A stretch of DNA of 64,000 nt from assembly GCA_022448525.1 (NCBI GenBank), contig JAKVCX010000004.1:687403-751402 (forward strand). Direction: 5' to 3'. Each line of letters opens with the position of its first letter. Position 1 is the first letter of the stretch. Below, one piece after another: positions 27,529-36,442 of this stretch. The notes beneath the pieces are model-generated. The model was given only the letters and a program-made list of their open reading frames with translations. It was not told the DNA's origin and did not search any database. Position numbers and translations under genes: made by a program. Source of the stretch: Tenacibaculum sp. (lineage in GTDB: Bacteria > Bacteroidota > Bacteroidia > Flavobacteriales > Flavobacteriaceae).

Positions 27529-27978
27529 CTATTGAATTTTTGAAGCTATATTATCACAAGCTTCATCAAGCATTCTAAAAACATTATCAAATCCTTTGTC
27601 ACCGCCATAATATGGATCAGGAACATTTAAGTTTTCTTCTGGATTTGATTCATTTAAAATCATTTTAACCTTACATTCATCATCGCTATTTCTAGCAATA
27701 TCTAAAATATTTTGATAGTTGCTTTGATCCATCGCATAAATTAAATCAAAATTATCAAAATCAGCAACTTTGAATTTACGTGATCTTTGATCTGTAATAT
27801 CTATTCCGTTTGATTTTGCCACAGCAATTGATCTTGGATCAGGTAATTCACCTTCATGTAAACCTGAAGTTCCAGCTGAATCAATAGTTACAGCATCAGT
27901 TAAAATTTTGGATCTTAGAATACCTTCTGCCAATGGCGAACGACAAATATTCCCCAAGCATACCATAAGTATTCTCAT
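27529..27978 (-). CDS. Low molecular weight protein-tyrosine phosphatase
   Basis: The 149-residue cytosolic phosphatase has the P-loop CLGNICRSP (7-15) with nucleophile Cys7 and Arg13 at the N-terminus and the general-acid Asp in VPDPYYGG near residue 118. DSAGTSGLHEGELPDPRSI is the family's second conserved block. Such enzymes dephosphorylate protein tyrosines, for example in capsule regulation, or phosphoarginine. No partner kinase is visible here. It lies 16 bases after dnaA and 7 bases before the RsmI-like gene. Confidence 0.94.
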   Translation of the reverse strand: MRILMVCLGNICRSPLAEGILRSKILTDAVTIDSAGTSGLHEGELPDPRSIAVAKSNGIDITDQRSRKFKVADFDNFDLIYAMDQSNYQNILDIARNSDDECKVKMILNESNPEENLNVPDPYYGGDKGFDNVFRMLDEACDNIASKIQ

Positions 27979-27994
27979 TTAAATATGTGTTTTA

Positions 27995-29419
27995 TTAGAA
28001 TGTTAACTTCTTAGTTAAGTCTTCAACGTACTTTCTAAATTGCTTATCAGTTTCAGTTAAGTTATCAACTGTTTTACAAGCATGTAATACGGTGGCATGA
28101 TCTCTTTGTCCAATTTGACTTCCAATACTAGCTAAAGAAGACTTTGTCATACGTTTTGCGAAATACATTGCTAACTGTCTTGCTTGAACAACATGACGTT
28201 TTCTAGTTTTTGATTGAAGCGTTGCAACATCCATATCAAAATACTTAGACACCACTTTCTGAATGTAATCAATAGAAACCTCTTTCTTGGTATTCTTCAC
28301 AAACTTGTCAACTATTTGTCTAGCCAACTCTAATGTAAATTCCTTTCTATTGAAAGATGCTTGCGCGATCATTGAAATAATAACTCCTTCCAACTCTCTT
28401 ACATTCGATTTTACATTTTTAGCAATATACTCAACAATATCCTCTGGCATCTCTACCCCATCTCTAAACAACTTACGTTGTAAAATTGAAATACGAGTTT
28501 CATAATCTGGATTTTGCAATTCTGCAGATAATCCCCATTTAAAACGAGATAATAAACGTTGTTCAATATCTTGCATATCTACAGGTGCTTTATCTGAAGT
28601 TAAAATCACCTGTTTTCCATTCTGATGTAAATGGTTGAAAATATGGAAGAACACATCTTGGGTTCCTGCTTTACCCGATAAAAACTGAACATCATCAATA
28701 ATTAACACATCAATCATTTGATAGAAATGAATAAAATCATTTCTAGTATTTGACTTTACAGAATCAATAAATTGTTGAGTGAATTTCTCAGATGATATAT
28801 ATAAAACAGTTTTATCTGGATATTTATCTTTTATATCAACACCGATAGCATGAGCTAAGTGTGTTTTACCTAATCCTACTCCACCATAAATTAATAATGG
28901 ATTAAATGAGGTTCCTCCTGGTTTATTAGCAACAGCGATTCCTGCGGAGCGAGCAAGTCTATTTGAATCTCCTTCTACAAAGTTTTCAAAATTGTAATTA
29001 GGATTTAATTGAGATTCAATTTTAACTTTTTGTAAACCTGGAATTATAAACGGATTTTTAAGCTCTCGTTTAGATTCTAAAGGAACTGTAACTTTTTGTG
29101 GTTTTAAAGGATTTCTATTAGAACTAGGAATCTTTACTGTCTGAGGGCTATTACTACTATAAGTATTCTCCATGCGAACATCATAAATTAACTTCGCATG
29201 CTCTCCCAATTCCTTAATAAGAGCTACTCTTAACAACTTGATATAATGCTCTTCTAACCATTCGTAAAAAAACTTACTAGGAACTTGTACAGTTAATGCC
29301 TCTCCAGACAACTTAACAGGTTTTATAGGTTCGAACCATGTTTTGTAAGCCTGAGGTTTAATATTGTCTTTTATAAAAGACAAGCAATTTAACCAAACTA
29401 ATTCAGCAGATTTATTCAT
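27995..29419 (-). CDS. dnaA: Chromosomal replication initiator protein DnaA
   Basis: DnaA binds DnaA boxes and opens the origin. The 474-residue protein has domain I (1-85, LVWLNCLSFIKDNIKPQAYK), a variable linker, and the AAA+ domain with Walker A GGVGLGKTH (179-187), VLIIDDVQFLSGKAGTQDVF and the arginine-finger box RLLSRFKWGLS. The C-terminal DNA-binding domain carries IGQRDHATVLHACKTVDNL. It heads a minus-strand unit with the phosphatase and RsmI-like genes. One consensus DnaA box lies 92 bases upstream, consistent with autoregulation. No dnaN follows. Confidence 0.97.
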   Translation of the reverse strand: MNKSAELVWLNCLSFIKDNIKPQAYKTWFEPIKPVKLSGEALTVQVPSKFFYEWLEEHYIKLLRVALIKELGEHAKLIYDVRMENTYSSNSPQTVKIPSSNRNPLKPQKVTVPLESKRELKNPFIIPGLQKVKIESQLNPNYNFENFVEGDSNRLARSAGIAVANKPGGTSFNPLLIYGGVGLGKTHLAHAIGVDIKDKYPDKTVLYISSEKFTQQFIDSVKSNTRNDFIHFYQMIDVLIIDDVQFLSGKAGTQDVFFHIFNHLHQNGKQVILTSDKAPVDMQDIEQRLLSRFKWGLSAELQNPDYETRISILQRKLFRDGVEMPEDIVEYIAKNVKSNVRELEGVIISMIAQASFNRKEFTLELARQIVDKFVKNTKKEVSIDYIQKVVSKYFDMDVATLQSKTRKRHVVQARQLAMYFAKRMTKSSLASIGSQIGQRDHATVLHACKTVDNLTETDKQFRKYVEDLTKKLTF

Positions 29420-29510
29420 TTAAGTTTTTCAGAAAAAAAAATTACGCTCGCAACTATAAAAATTGCGAAAAAAAATATGTTTAATTACCCTCCCTACGGG
29501 CGAACAAAAG

Positions 29511-29519
29511 TGTGAATAA
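29511..29519 (-). promoter_or_regulatory. DnaA box upstream of dnaA
   Basis: The minus strand reads TTATTCACA, a full match to TTATNCACA. Only one box is seen in the 173-base gap between dnaA and the thioesterase gene, which otherwise holds A/T tracts. It is a likely autoregulatory site and not an origin by itself. Confidence 0.5.
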
Positions 29520-29592
29520 AATTCAGTAAAAAAAAATCAAATTGGTATTGATTTTTATTTTTTTTTTACGTAAGATTCCCTAAAAAAACTAA

Positions 29593-29997
29593 ATGACAAT
29601 TACACACAATTCAATTGTAAGGGTTCGATACGGCGAGACTGATCAGATGGGGGTAGTTTATCACGGAAATTACGCGCAATACTTTGAAATTGGTCGAACA
29701 GAATGGCTGCGTTCCCTTGGGATTACATACAAATATATGGAAAAAACAGGAATAATACTTCCCGTAATTTCATTGAATTGTAACTTTAAGAAATCAGCTT
29801 ATTATGATGATGAATTAACCATTACAACAATACTTAAAAGGAGTCCTGGTGTTAAAATAGAATTTGATTATGAGATTAAAAATCAACATCAAGAATTAGT
29901 ATGCACAGGAAATACGATTTTGGCATTTCTGAATGGTGAAACTATGAGACCAATGAGATGTCCTGAATTTATTCTAGAAAAGCTAAAAGTTTCTTAA
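29593..29997 (+). CDS. Acyl-CoA thioesterase, 4HBT hotdog fold (YbgC-like)
   Basis: The 134-residue protein is a 4-hydroxybenzoyl-CoA thioesterase-type hotdog: RVRYGETDQMGVVYHGNYAQ with the catalytic Asp in the DQMGVVYHGNY motif (17-27), then FEIGRTEWLRSLG. It hydrolyses acyl-CoA thioesters; YbgC homologues work with the Tol-Pal system or on short-chain acyl-CoA. Here no tol genes are adjacent, so the physiological substrate is open. It is divergent from dnaA and is followed 64 bases later by the adenosyltransferase gene. Confidence 0.92.
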   Translation: MTITHNSIVRVRYGETDQMGVVYHGNYAQYFEIGRTEWLRSLGITYKYMEKTGIILPVISLNCNFKKSAYYDDELTITTILKRSPGVKIEFDYEIKNQHQELVCTGNTILAFLNGETMRPMRCPEFILEKLKVS

Positions 29998-30061
29998 ACC
30001 GAAAGTAAATAATGAAGAAAATTAATATCTTCATCTTATCAAAAAAGATCAAACCGAATTA

Positions 30062-30634
30062 ATGAAAATTTATACAAAAACTGGCGATAAAGGAACTACA
30101 GCTTTATTCGGAGGAACAAGAGTTCCCAAATATCATTTAAGAATAGAAAGCTATGGAACCATTGATGAACTGAATTCTTACATCGGGCTTATAAGAGATC
30201 AAGATATCGATGATATTTCGAAAAGCGCGTTGATAAAAATCCAAGACGAATTATTCACTTTGGGAGCTATGCTTGCAACTCCACCAGAAAAAGAAGTCTT
30301 AAAAAACGGAAAGGAAAGATTAAACATTCCTAAAATCGATGCAAGTTCAATAGAATTTCTTGAACAAGAAATGGACACTATGAACGAACAGCTTCCACAA
30401 ATGACCCACTTCATTTTACCTGGTGGTCATCAAACCGTGTCATTCTGTCACATAGCACGCTGTGTATGCAGAAGAGCCGAGCGTTTAAGCGTTGCTTTAA
30501 ATGAAGAAGAACCTATTGATGGAAGTATTTTAATGTACCTTAACCGACTTTCTGACTACCTTTTTGTATTGGCACGAAAGTTGACTTTGCTATTAAAAGC
30601 GGACGAGGTAAAATGGATTCCTAAGAAGCTTTAA
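30062..30634 (+). CDS. Cob(I)yrinic acid a,c-diamide adenosyltransferase, PduO type
   Basis: This enzyme attaches the adenosyl group of ATP to cob(I)alamin to make coenzyme B12. The 190-residue protein has the PduO-type N-terminal ATP motif YTKTGDKGTTALFGGTRVPK, then YGTIDELNSYIGL and the C-terminal CRRAERLSVAL and YLNRLSDYLFVLARK helices. No other cobalamin genes are in the window, so it probably serves uptake or salvage. It may be co-transcribed with the thioesterase. Confidence 0.94.
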   Translation: MKIYTKTGDKGTTALFGGTRVPKYHLRIESYGTIDELNSYIGLIRDQDIDDISKSALIKIQDELFTLGAMLATPPEKEVLKNGKERLNIPKIDASSIEFLEQEMDTMNEQLPQMTHFILPGGHQTVSFCHIARCVCRRAERLSVALNEEEPIDGSILMYLNRLSDYLFVLARKLTLLLKADEVKWIPKKL

Positions 30635-30675
30635 AAGTTCTTTTTTTATTAACTTTTACATTTTCAAAAAAAAAC

Positions 30676-30705
30676 TTGACTTTTTCAGTTTAAATTTTAT
30701 TTTTG
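30676..30705 (+). promoter_or_regulatory. Promoter of the DUF2795 gene
   Basis: TTG (30676-30678), 19 bases, then TATTTTTG (30698-30705) match both Bacteroidota boxes. The leader to the ATG at 30729 would be about 20 bases. Confidence 0.7.
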
Positions 30706-30728
30706 CAGAACACTAAAAACATTTAGAA

Positions 30729-30950
30729 ATGTATTGGACACTTGAATTAGCATCTTATTTAGCAGATGCACCTTGGCCAGCTACTAAAGATGAGTTAATC
30801 GATTACGCAATTCGTACCGGTGCTCCGTTAGAAGTGGTAGAAAATCTACAGGATATCGAAGATGAAGGTGAGATTTACGATTCCATCATAGAAATTTGGC
30901 CAGATTATCCTACCGAGGAGGATTATCTTTGGAACGAAGATGAATATTAA
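30729..30950 (+). CDS. DUF2795 family small acidic protein
   Basis: The 73-residue cytosolic protein matches DUF2795: LASYLADAPWPATKDELIDY, then AIRTGAPLEVVENLQDIED and EIYDSIIEIWPDYP. Such proteins are short helical units with a DELI(D)YA block; function is unknown. It has its own promoter and terminator, is strongly acidic at the C-terminus (EEDYLWNEDEY), and stands alone between the adenosyltransferase and secA. Confidence 0.85.
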   Translation: MYWTLELASYLADAPWPATKDELIDYAIRTGAPLEVVENLQDIEDEGEIYDSIIEIWPDYPTEEDYLWNEDEY

Positions 30951-30961
30951 AACATAAATTC

Positions 30962-30990
30962 AAAGAGTCTCTATTAGAGGCTTTTTTTTT
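30962..30990 (+). terminator. Rho-independent terminator after the DUF2795 gene
   Basis: Imperfect arms AAAGAGTCTC and GAGGCTTTTT (ten pairs including two G-T) flank a 5-base loop, and the 3' arm runs into a T tract. Confidence 0.75.
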
Positions 30991-31057
30991 GCTTACTTTT
31001 AAGCACCAAATAACTAATTTACACACTGAATTTAATTCAGATTAAAACATACTCAAA

Positions 31058-34000
31058 ATGAGCATTTTAAACTCTTTTATTAAACTTTTTGTTGGAGACA
31101 AACAACAGAAAGATTTAAAATCACTACAACCAATTGTGGATAAAGTGAAATCTTTTGAAGATCAGATAGCTAGCCTTACCAATGATCAACTAAGAGATAA
31201 AACAATTGAATTCAAGTCAAAAATTAAAGAGGCAACTCAACAATTTGATGATGAAATTTCAAAATTAGAAAAGGAAGTTAAGACTGCTGATATTGATCGT
31301 CAAGAAGCAATTTATAATGAAATTGACAAACTTAAAGACGACGCTTACAATGCTTCAGAAGCAGTTTTGGCTGAGATTATGCCAGAAGCATTTGCTGTAG
31401 TTAAAGAAACTGCTAAGCGATTTGCAAATAATGAAGAGGTTGAAGTTACTGCAACCCCTTTTGATCGTGAACTATCTGGATCGAGACCACATATTACTTT
31501 AGAAGATGACAAAGCCTATTGGGCAAATTCATGGGATGCTTCTGGAAAGGAAGTTACTTGGGACATGGTACATTATGATGTTCAGTTAATTGGTGGTTCT
31601 GTTTTACATCAAGGTAAAATCGCAGAGATGATGACTGGAGAAGGTAAAACATTAGTTTCTACTCTTCCGGTTTATTTAAATGCTCTTTCTGGAAAAGGAG
31701 TTCATGTAGTTACAGTAAACGATTACTTAGCAAAGCGTGACCGCGCTTGGATGGCTCCTATTTTTGAATTCCATGGACTATCAACAGATTGTATTGATTT
31801 TCACCAACCAAATTCTGAAGAAAGAAGAAAAGCTTATAACGCAGATATTACATATGGAACAAACAATGAGTTTGGTTTCGATTATTTAAGAGATAATATG
31901 GCTTCTTCGAAAGAAGACTTAGTACAAAGAGCACCAAATTATGCTATTATCGATGAGGTTGATTCTGTATTGATTGATGATGCTCGTACTCCATTAATTA
32001 TTTCTGGTCCAGTACCACAAGGTGATCTTCACGAATTCAATGAGTTAAAGCCTTTAGTAGCAGATTTAGTTTCTTTACAGAATAAATATTTAGTTGGTGT
32101 TTTAGCGGAAGCTAAGAAACTTTTAAAAGAAGGTAATACAAAAGATGGTGGATTCTTATTATTAAGAGTGTACAGAGGTCTTCCAAAAAATAAAGCCTTA
32201 ATTAAATTCTTATCTCAAGAAGGAATCAAACAAGTTCTTCAAAAAACCGAAAACTTCTACATGCAAGACAACAACAAGTTAATGCCTGAAGTAGATGCTG
32301 ATCTTTGGTTTACTATCGAAGAAAAAAATAATCAAATCAACTTAACAGATAAAGGTGTTGCTCATTTATCAGATAAAACTCAAAACAGTACATTTTTTGT
32401 ATTACCAGATATTAGTATCAAGATTGCTGAAATTGAGAACGCAGAAAGTACTCCTGAAGAAAAAGCGGAACTTAAAGAAGATTTATATAGAGATTTTAGT
32501 GTAAAAAGCGAAAGAATTCATACTATGAATCAGCTTTTAAAAGCATATACACTTTTTGAAAAAGATGTTGAGTATGTTGTTGTTGATAATAAAGTAATGA
32601 TTGTTGACGAGCAAACTGGTCGTATTATGGACGGGCGTCGTTATTCTGATGGTTTACATCAAGCAATTGAAGCAAAAGAAAATGTAAAAATTGAAGATGC
32701 TACTCAAACTTTCGCTACTGTAACTTTACAGAATTACTTTAGAATGTATCGTAAACTTTCTGGAATGACAGGTACTGCGATTACGGAAGCTGGAGAATTC
32801 TGGGAAATTTATAAGTTAGACGTAGTTGAAATTCCAACAAACAGACCTATCGCAAGAGATGACCGAGAAGATTTATTATACAAAACTACTCGTGAAAAAT
32901 ATAACGCTGTAATTGATGAAATTGTAAAATTAGTTGGTGAAAACAGACCTGTTTTAGTAGGTACAACTTCAGTTGAGATTTCAGAATTATTAGGAAGAAT
33001 GTTAGCAATGCGTAAAATTCCTCATAATATCTTAAATGCAAAATTACACAAGAAAGAAGCTGACGTTGTCGCTGAAGCAGGTAAGCCAGGACAGGTAACT
33101 ATTGCAACAAACATGGCTGGTCGTGGTACCGATATTAAATTATCTGATGAAGTCAAAGCTGCGGGTGGTTTAGCTATTATTGGTACGGAACGTCATGATT
33201 CTCGTCGTGTTGACCGTCAGTTACGAGGACGTGCTGGACGTCAAGGAGATGTTGGTTCTTCTCAATTCTTCGTTGCTTTAGATGATAACTTAATGCGTTT
33301 ATTCGGTTCTGATAGAATTGCAAAAATGATGGACAGATTAGGATTAAAAGAAGGAGAAGTAATTCAAGATCGTTTAATTACAAAGTCTATTGAAAGAGCT
33401 CAGAAAAAAGTAGAAGAAAATAACTTCGGTATTCGTAAGCGTTTATTAGAATATGATGATGTAATGAACTCTCAACGTGAGTTTGTTTATAAGCGTCGTC
33501 GTCATGCATTAGATGGTAAAAAGTTGCAGTTAGATATCGCAAATATGATCTATGATACTTGTGATGCTGTAGTTCGTCAAAATAAATTAAATAAGGATTT
33601 CCAAAACTTCGAATTCGAATTAATTCGTTTTTCTTCAATGACTTCTCCTTTCTCTGAAGAAGAATTCAATAGCAAAGATGAGCAAGTTTTAGTAGATGAG
33701 TTATATAAAATAGTTTCGGAAAACTATAAAAAAGACGCTGATAGAAATGCGGTTCAAGCATTCCCTGTAATCAAAAATGTTTTTGAAAATGAAGGGGATC
33801 GATATGAAAGAATTGTAGTTCCTTTTACAGATGGAACTAAAACTATTCGTGTCGTAACTAATTTAAAAGAAGCGTACGAGACAGAAGCTAAATCTTTAGT
33901 GAACGATTTCGAAAAGAATATCACATTAGCAATTATTGATGAGAACTGGAAAGATCATTTACGTAAAATGGATGAGTTAAAACAAACAGTTCAAAATGCG

Positions 34001-34408
34001 ACATACGAACAGAAAGATCCTTTATTAGTTTATAAGTTTGAAGCTTTCGAGCTTTTCCAAGAAACTATTGATAAAATCAACAAAGAGGTTCTTTCATTCT
34101 TATTCAAAGGAAAACTTCCTACTGAAGATGAGTCTCAGATTTCTGAAGCTCGTGAACAACAAAGAGAAAAGTTAGATTTACGTAAAGACGAAGTTCAAAA
34201 CTCAACTCAACAAGCATTTAGCAATGCTCGTAATCAACAAACACAAGAACAACAAGTTGTTGAAACAGTTGTAAGAGAACAACCAAAGATCGGACGTAAC
34301 GAACGCGTTACTATTAAAAATGTAATGTCTGGTGAAGAGAAAGAAGTAAAATATAAACAAGCTCTTCCTTTAATAGAAAAAGGGACTTGGGTTTTATACA
34401 ACAAATAA
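31058..34408 (+). CDS. secA: Preprotein translocase ATPase SecA, enlarged Bacteroidota form
   Basis: SecA drives protein export through SecYEG. The 1116 residues exceed the E. coli length of 901. Motifs include MMTGEGKTLVSTLPVYLNAL (Walker A), VDEVDSVLIDDARTPLI, the long insert typical of this phylum in the NBD1 region (about 325-500), and TNMAGRGTDIKLSDEV. RQLRGRAGRQGDVGSSQFF and ENWKDHLRKMDELKQ follow. The C-terminus ends in a glutamine-rich linker and a short KQALPLIEKGTWVLYNK tail; the zinc-binding SEC-C motif is absent. It is monocistronic with a strong terminator. Confidence 0.97.
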   Translation: MSILNSFIKLFVGDKQQKDLKSLQPIVDKVKSFEDQIASLTNDQLRDKTIEFKSKIKEATQQFDDEISKLEKEVKTADIDRQEAIYNEIDKLKDDAYNASEAVLAEIMPEAFAVVKETAKRFANNEEVEVTATPFDRELSGSRPHITLEDDKAYWANSWDASGKEVTWDMVHYDVQLIGGSVLHQGKIAEMMTGEGKTLVSTLPVYLNALSGKGVHVVTVNDYLAKRDRAWMAPIFEFHGLSTDCIDFHQPNSEERRKAYNADITYGTNNEFGFDYLRDNMASSKEDLVQRAPNYAIIDEVDSVLIDDARTPLIISGPVPQGDLHEFNELKPLVADLVSLQNKYLVGVLAEAKKLLKEGNTKDGGFLLLRVYRGLPKNKALIKFLSQEGIKQVLQKTENFYMQDNNKLMPEVDADLWFTIEEKNNQINLTDKGVAHLSDKTQNSTFFVLPDISIKIAEIENAESTPEEKAELKEDLYRDFSVKSERIHTMNQLLKAYTLFEKDVEYVVVDNKVMIVDEQTGRIMDGRRYSDGLHQAIEAKENVKIEDATQTFATVTLQNYFRMYRKLSGMTGTAITEAGEFWEIYKLDVVEIPTNRPIARDDREDLLYKTTREKYNAVIDEIVKLVGENRPVLVGTTSVEISELLGRMLAMRKIPHNILNAKLHKKEADVVAEAGKPGQVTIATNMAGRGTDIKLSDEVKAAGGLAIIGTERHDSRRVDRQLRGRAGRQGDVGSSQFFVALDDNLMRLFGSDRIAKMMDRLGLKEGEVIQDRLITKSIERAQKKVEENNFGIRKRLLEYDDVMNSQREFVYKRRRHALDGKKLQLDIANMIYDTCDAVVRQNKLNKDFQNFEFELIRFSSMTSPFSEEEFNSKDEQVLVDELYKIVSENYKKDADRNAVQAFPVIKNVFENEGDRYERIVVPFTDGTKTIRVVTNLKEAYETEAKSLVNDFEKNITLAIIDENWKDHLRKMDELKQTVQNATYEQKDPLLVYKFEAFELFQETIDKINKEVLSFLFKGKLPTEDESQISEAREQQREKLDLRKDEVQNSTQQAFSNARNQQTQEQQVVETVVREQPKIGRNERVTIKNVMSGEEKEVKYKQALPLIEKGTWVLYNK

Positions 34409-34427
34409 AATCATAAAATATAATTTT

Positions 34428-34457
34428 AAAGCTCGGATATTTATCCGGGCTTTTTTT
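34428..34457 (+). terminator. Rho-independent terminator after secA
   Basis: Eleven-base arms AAAGCTCGGAT and ATCCGGGCTTT (one G-T pair) flank a 4-base loop, followed by a T tract. It is followed by TACTTTTG at 34470-34477, the likely -7 box of the next gene. Confidence 0.88.
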
Positions 34458-34497
34458 ATAAGATTTTTTTACTTTTGCCGCATTAAAAAATTATACT

Positions 34498-35337
34498 ATG
34501 AAGAAATTATACCACTTAACTTTTATATTATCTATTTCTTTTTTCTCTTGTACTAATGAAAAGAATTTATCTGATGACACAAGTAATACTAGAACATTAC
34601 TAAAAACTATTACCTATTACGGAGAGGAAGATATTAATAACGAAAAGATCATTACTATTTACGAAAACAACAAGCCTAAAAAACTTTTAACATACACGAC
34701 CAACGATGAACTATGGGAAGAAATAGAATATTTCTACAATGATAAAGGACTCATTGAAAAAGTTAAAGGACTTTATAACAATCCAAATAGCAATACCGAA
34801 TTTGATCAATTTATTTTTGAATATGATGATGAAAATAGACTTAAAAGACAGTATAACGATGATTTGAATTTTGAATTTACTTATACCTCAAATTCTGTCA
34901 CTAGAGTTATTACTCCTTCGGTTGTTCCCCTTGAATTAACATATTATTTTGAGAATGATAAATTGACTAAATATAATTACAATGGAATAAACGATGTTCC
35001 AATAAACTATGTAAGTGATGATTTTATTACTCATGGAGGTATTGAATTTAGTTACGAGAACGACATTAAAAACGATGATTTCTTTGGAATTAATACTATC
35101 ACCAATATTTACGGAAATATAACCAATCATGTTATCGATAAGTATTCTAACCTACCTGAGCTTGAAATGTATCTTCAGAAATATCTTGTAAAAGAACATA
35201 ACCTCAATCAATCCTACTATTACACTTATGAAAATACATTTGATGAGAAAGGTTATATAACTGAACAAAAAATATATTATCATACTCAAAGTAACAGTAA
35301 ACAACTTGACGTTACTACGAAGTTTTATTCAGAATAA
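34498..35337 (+). CDS. Lipoprotein with YD-like repeats, function unknown
   Basis: The 279-residue protein has a lipoprotein signal with lipobox FFSC (Cys18) and a body of repeated short segments such as ITIYENNKPKKLLTYTTND, EEIEYFYNDKGLIEKVKG, FIFEYDDENRLKRQY and YYYTYENTFDEKGYITEQKI. The YxxxG/N-Y pattern resembles the beta-solenoid YD/RHS-type repeats seen in Bacteroidota surface lipoproteins. I do not recognise a defined family. It is Asn/Tyr/Glu rich and has no nearby partner gene; a -7 box TACTTTTG at 34470 suggests its own transcript. Confidence 0.75.
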   Translation: MKKLYHLTFILSISFFSCTNEKNLSDDTSNTRTLLKTITYYGEEDINNEKIITIYENNKPKKLLTYTTNDELWEEIEYFYNDKGLIEKVKGLYNNPNSNTEFDQFIFEYDDENRLKRQYNDDLNFEFTYTSNSVTRVITPSVVPLELTYYFENDKLTKYNYNGINDVPINYVSDDFITHGGIEFSYENDIKNDDFFGINTITNIYGNITNHVIDKYSNLPELEMYLQKYLVKEHNLNQSYYYTYENTFDEKGYITEQKIYYHTQSNSKQLDVTTKFYSE

Positions 35338-35358
35338 CATTATTTAATTAAAATAACT

Positions 35359-35387
35359 TAGCCCAGGTTTTTTATCTGAGCTTTTTT
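35359..35387 (+). terminator. Probable terminator after the lipoprotein gene
   Basis: Arms AGCCCAG and CTGAGCT pair with one mismatch around an A/T-rich loop and run into seven T. It is weaker than the other terminators listed. The rest of the gap to 35563 shows nothing else I can assign. Confidence 0.5.
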
Positions 35388-35563
35388 TGTTTACATACAA
35401 TTTACAAAACTTACATTCTCTTTAGCTTTTTATAACAATCTATTAATTAAGGTTTTACAAAATCATTAAACTATAGACATACTTTAGTACAAATTAATTA
35501 CCCAAATGATGTTTTCAAAAGGAATCTTCCTTAATTCAATTTGAAAACATACATAACTAAAGC

Positions 35564-36442
35564 ATGAAAAAAAGTAAAAAACGTAAGTTAGATATTGCTG
35601 TAATATCAGATGTTCATTTAGGAACTTTTGGTTGTAGAGCAACAGAACTTCACAATTATTTAAAAACCATTAATCCGAAAACTTTAATTCTTAATGGTGA
35701 TATTATAGATATCTGGCAATTCAATAAGCGTTACTTTCCAAAAGCTCATATGAAAGTAATTAAGCAATTAATGTCTTTTATTACTTCTGGAACTAAGGTT
35801 TACTACATCACAGGAAATCATGATGAAATGTTACGAAAATTCAAAGGTTTTCGATTGGGAAGTTTTGAAATCGTGAACAAAGTTGTACTCGATATTGATG
35901 GTAAAAAAGGTTGGTTTTTCCATGGAGATGTTTTCGATGTTACCATGCAGCATTCAAAATGGCTAGCAAAACTTGGAGGAATCGGTTATGATTCTTTGAT
36001 AATGTTAAACACTGCTGTTAACTGGATTAGTGAAGCTTTAGGATACAATCGTTTATCATTTAGTAAAAAGATTAAAAACAGTGTTAAAAGCGCTGTTAAG
36101 TTTATCAATAACTTCGAGACTACCGCTTCTGAAATTGCAATTGATAATGGTTATGAATATGTTGTTTGTGGTCATATTCATCAGCCAGAAATGCGAGTTA
36201 TAAAAAATGAACAAGGAGAAACATTGTATTTAAATTCAGGTGATTGGATTGAAAATTTGACTGCGTTAGAATACAGCAATAAAGAATGGAAATTATATGA
36301 ATATGAAAAAGATGAATTAGCAAAAAGAGTCCCTGAAACTATTGAAGTATCAGACGTAGAACTTGTAAAAGCTGAACAAACTAATAGTCAGCTTTTTGAA
36401 GATTTACTTATGGAATTCAATATTAAAAAATCCTTCAAATAA
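35564..36442 (+). CDS. LpxH-like metallophosphoesterase (UDP-2,3-diacylglucosamine diphosphatase family)
   Basis: The 292-residue protein is a calcineurin-like phosphoesterase with the dimetal motifs AVISDVHLGTFGCRA, LNGDIIDIWQF, TGNHDEMLRKFKG, FFHGDVFDV and VCGHIHQPEMRV. The HDE pair and the C-terminal GHIH match LpxH-type UDP-2,3-diacylglucosamine hydrolases that release lipid X in lipid A synthesis. Whether it is the true LpxH or a relative acting on another envelope intermediate cannot be settled. The stop overlaps the next ATG (TAATG), coupling it to a glycosyltransferase. Confidence 0.85.
   Translation: MKKSKKRKLDIAVISDVHLGTFGCRATELHNYLKTINPKTLILNGDIIDIWQFNKRYFPKAHMKVIKQLMSFITSGTKVYYITGNHDEMLRKFKGFRLGSFEIVNKVVLDIDGKKGWFFHGDVFDVTMQHSKWLAKLGGIGYDSLIMLNTAVNWISEALGYNRLSFSKKIKNSVKSAVKFINNFETTASEIAIDNGYEYVVCGHIHQPEMRVIKNEQGETLYLNSGDWIENLTALEYSNKEWKLYEYEKDELAKRVPETIEVSDVELVKAEQTNSQLFEDLLMEFNIKKSFK

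Noticed and set aside
29420-29592. Possible origin of replication beside dnaA
   Set aside because: Only one DnaA box and no AT-rich 13-mer cluster typical of an unwinding element were found.
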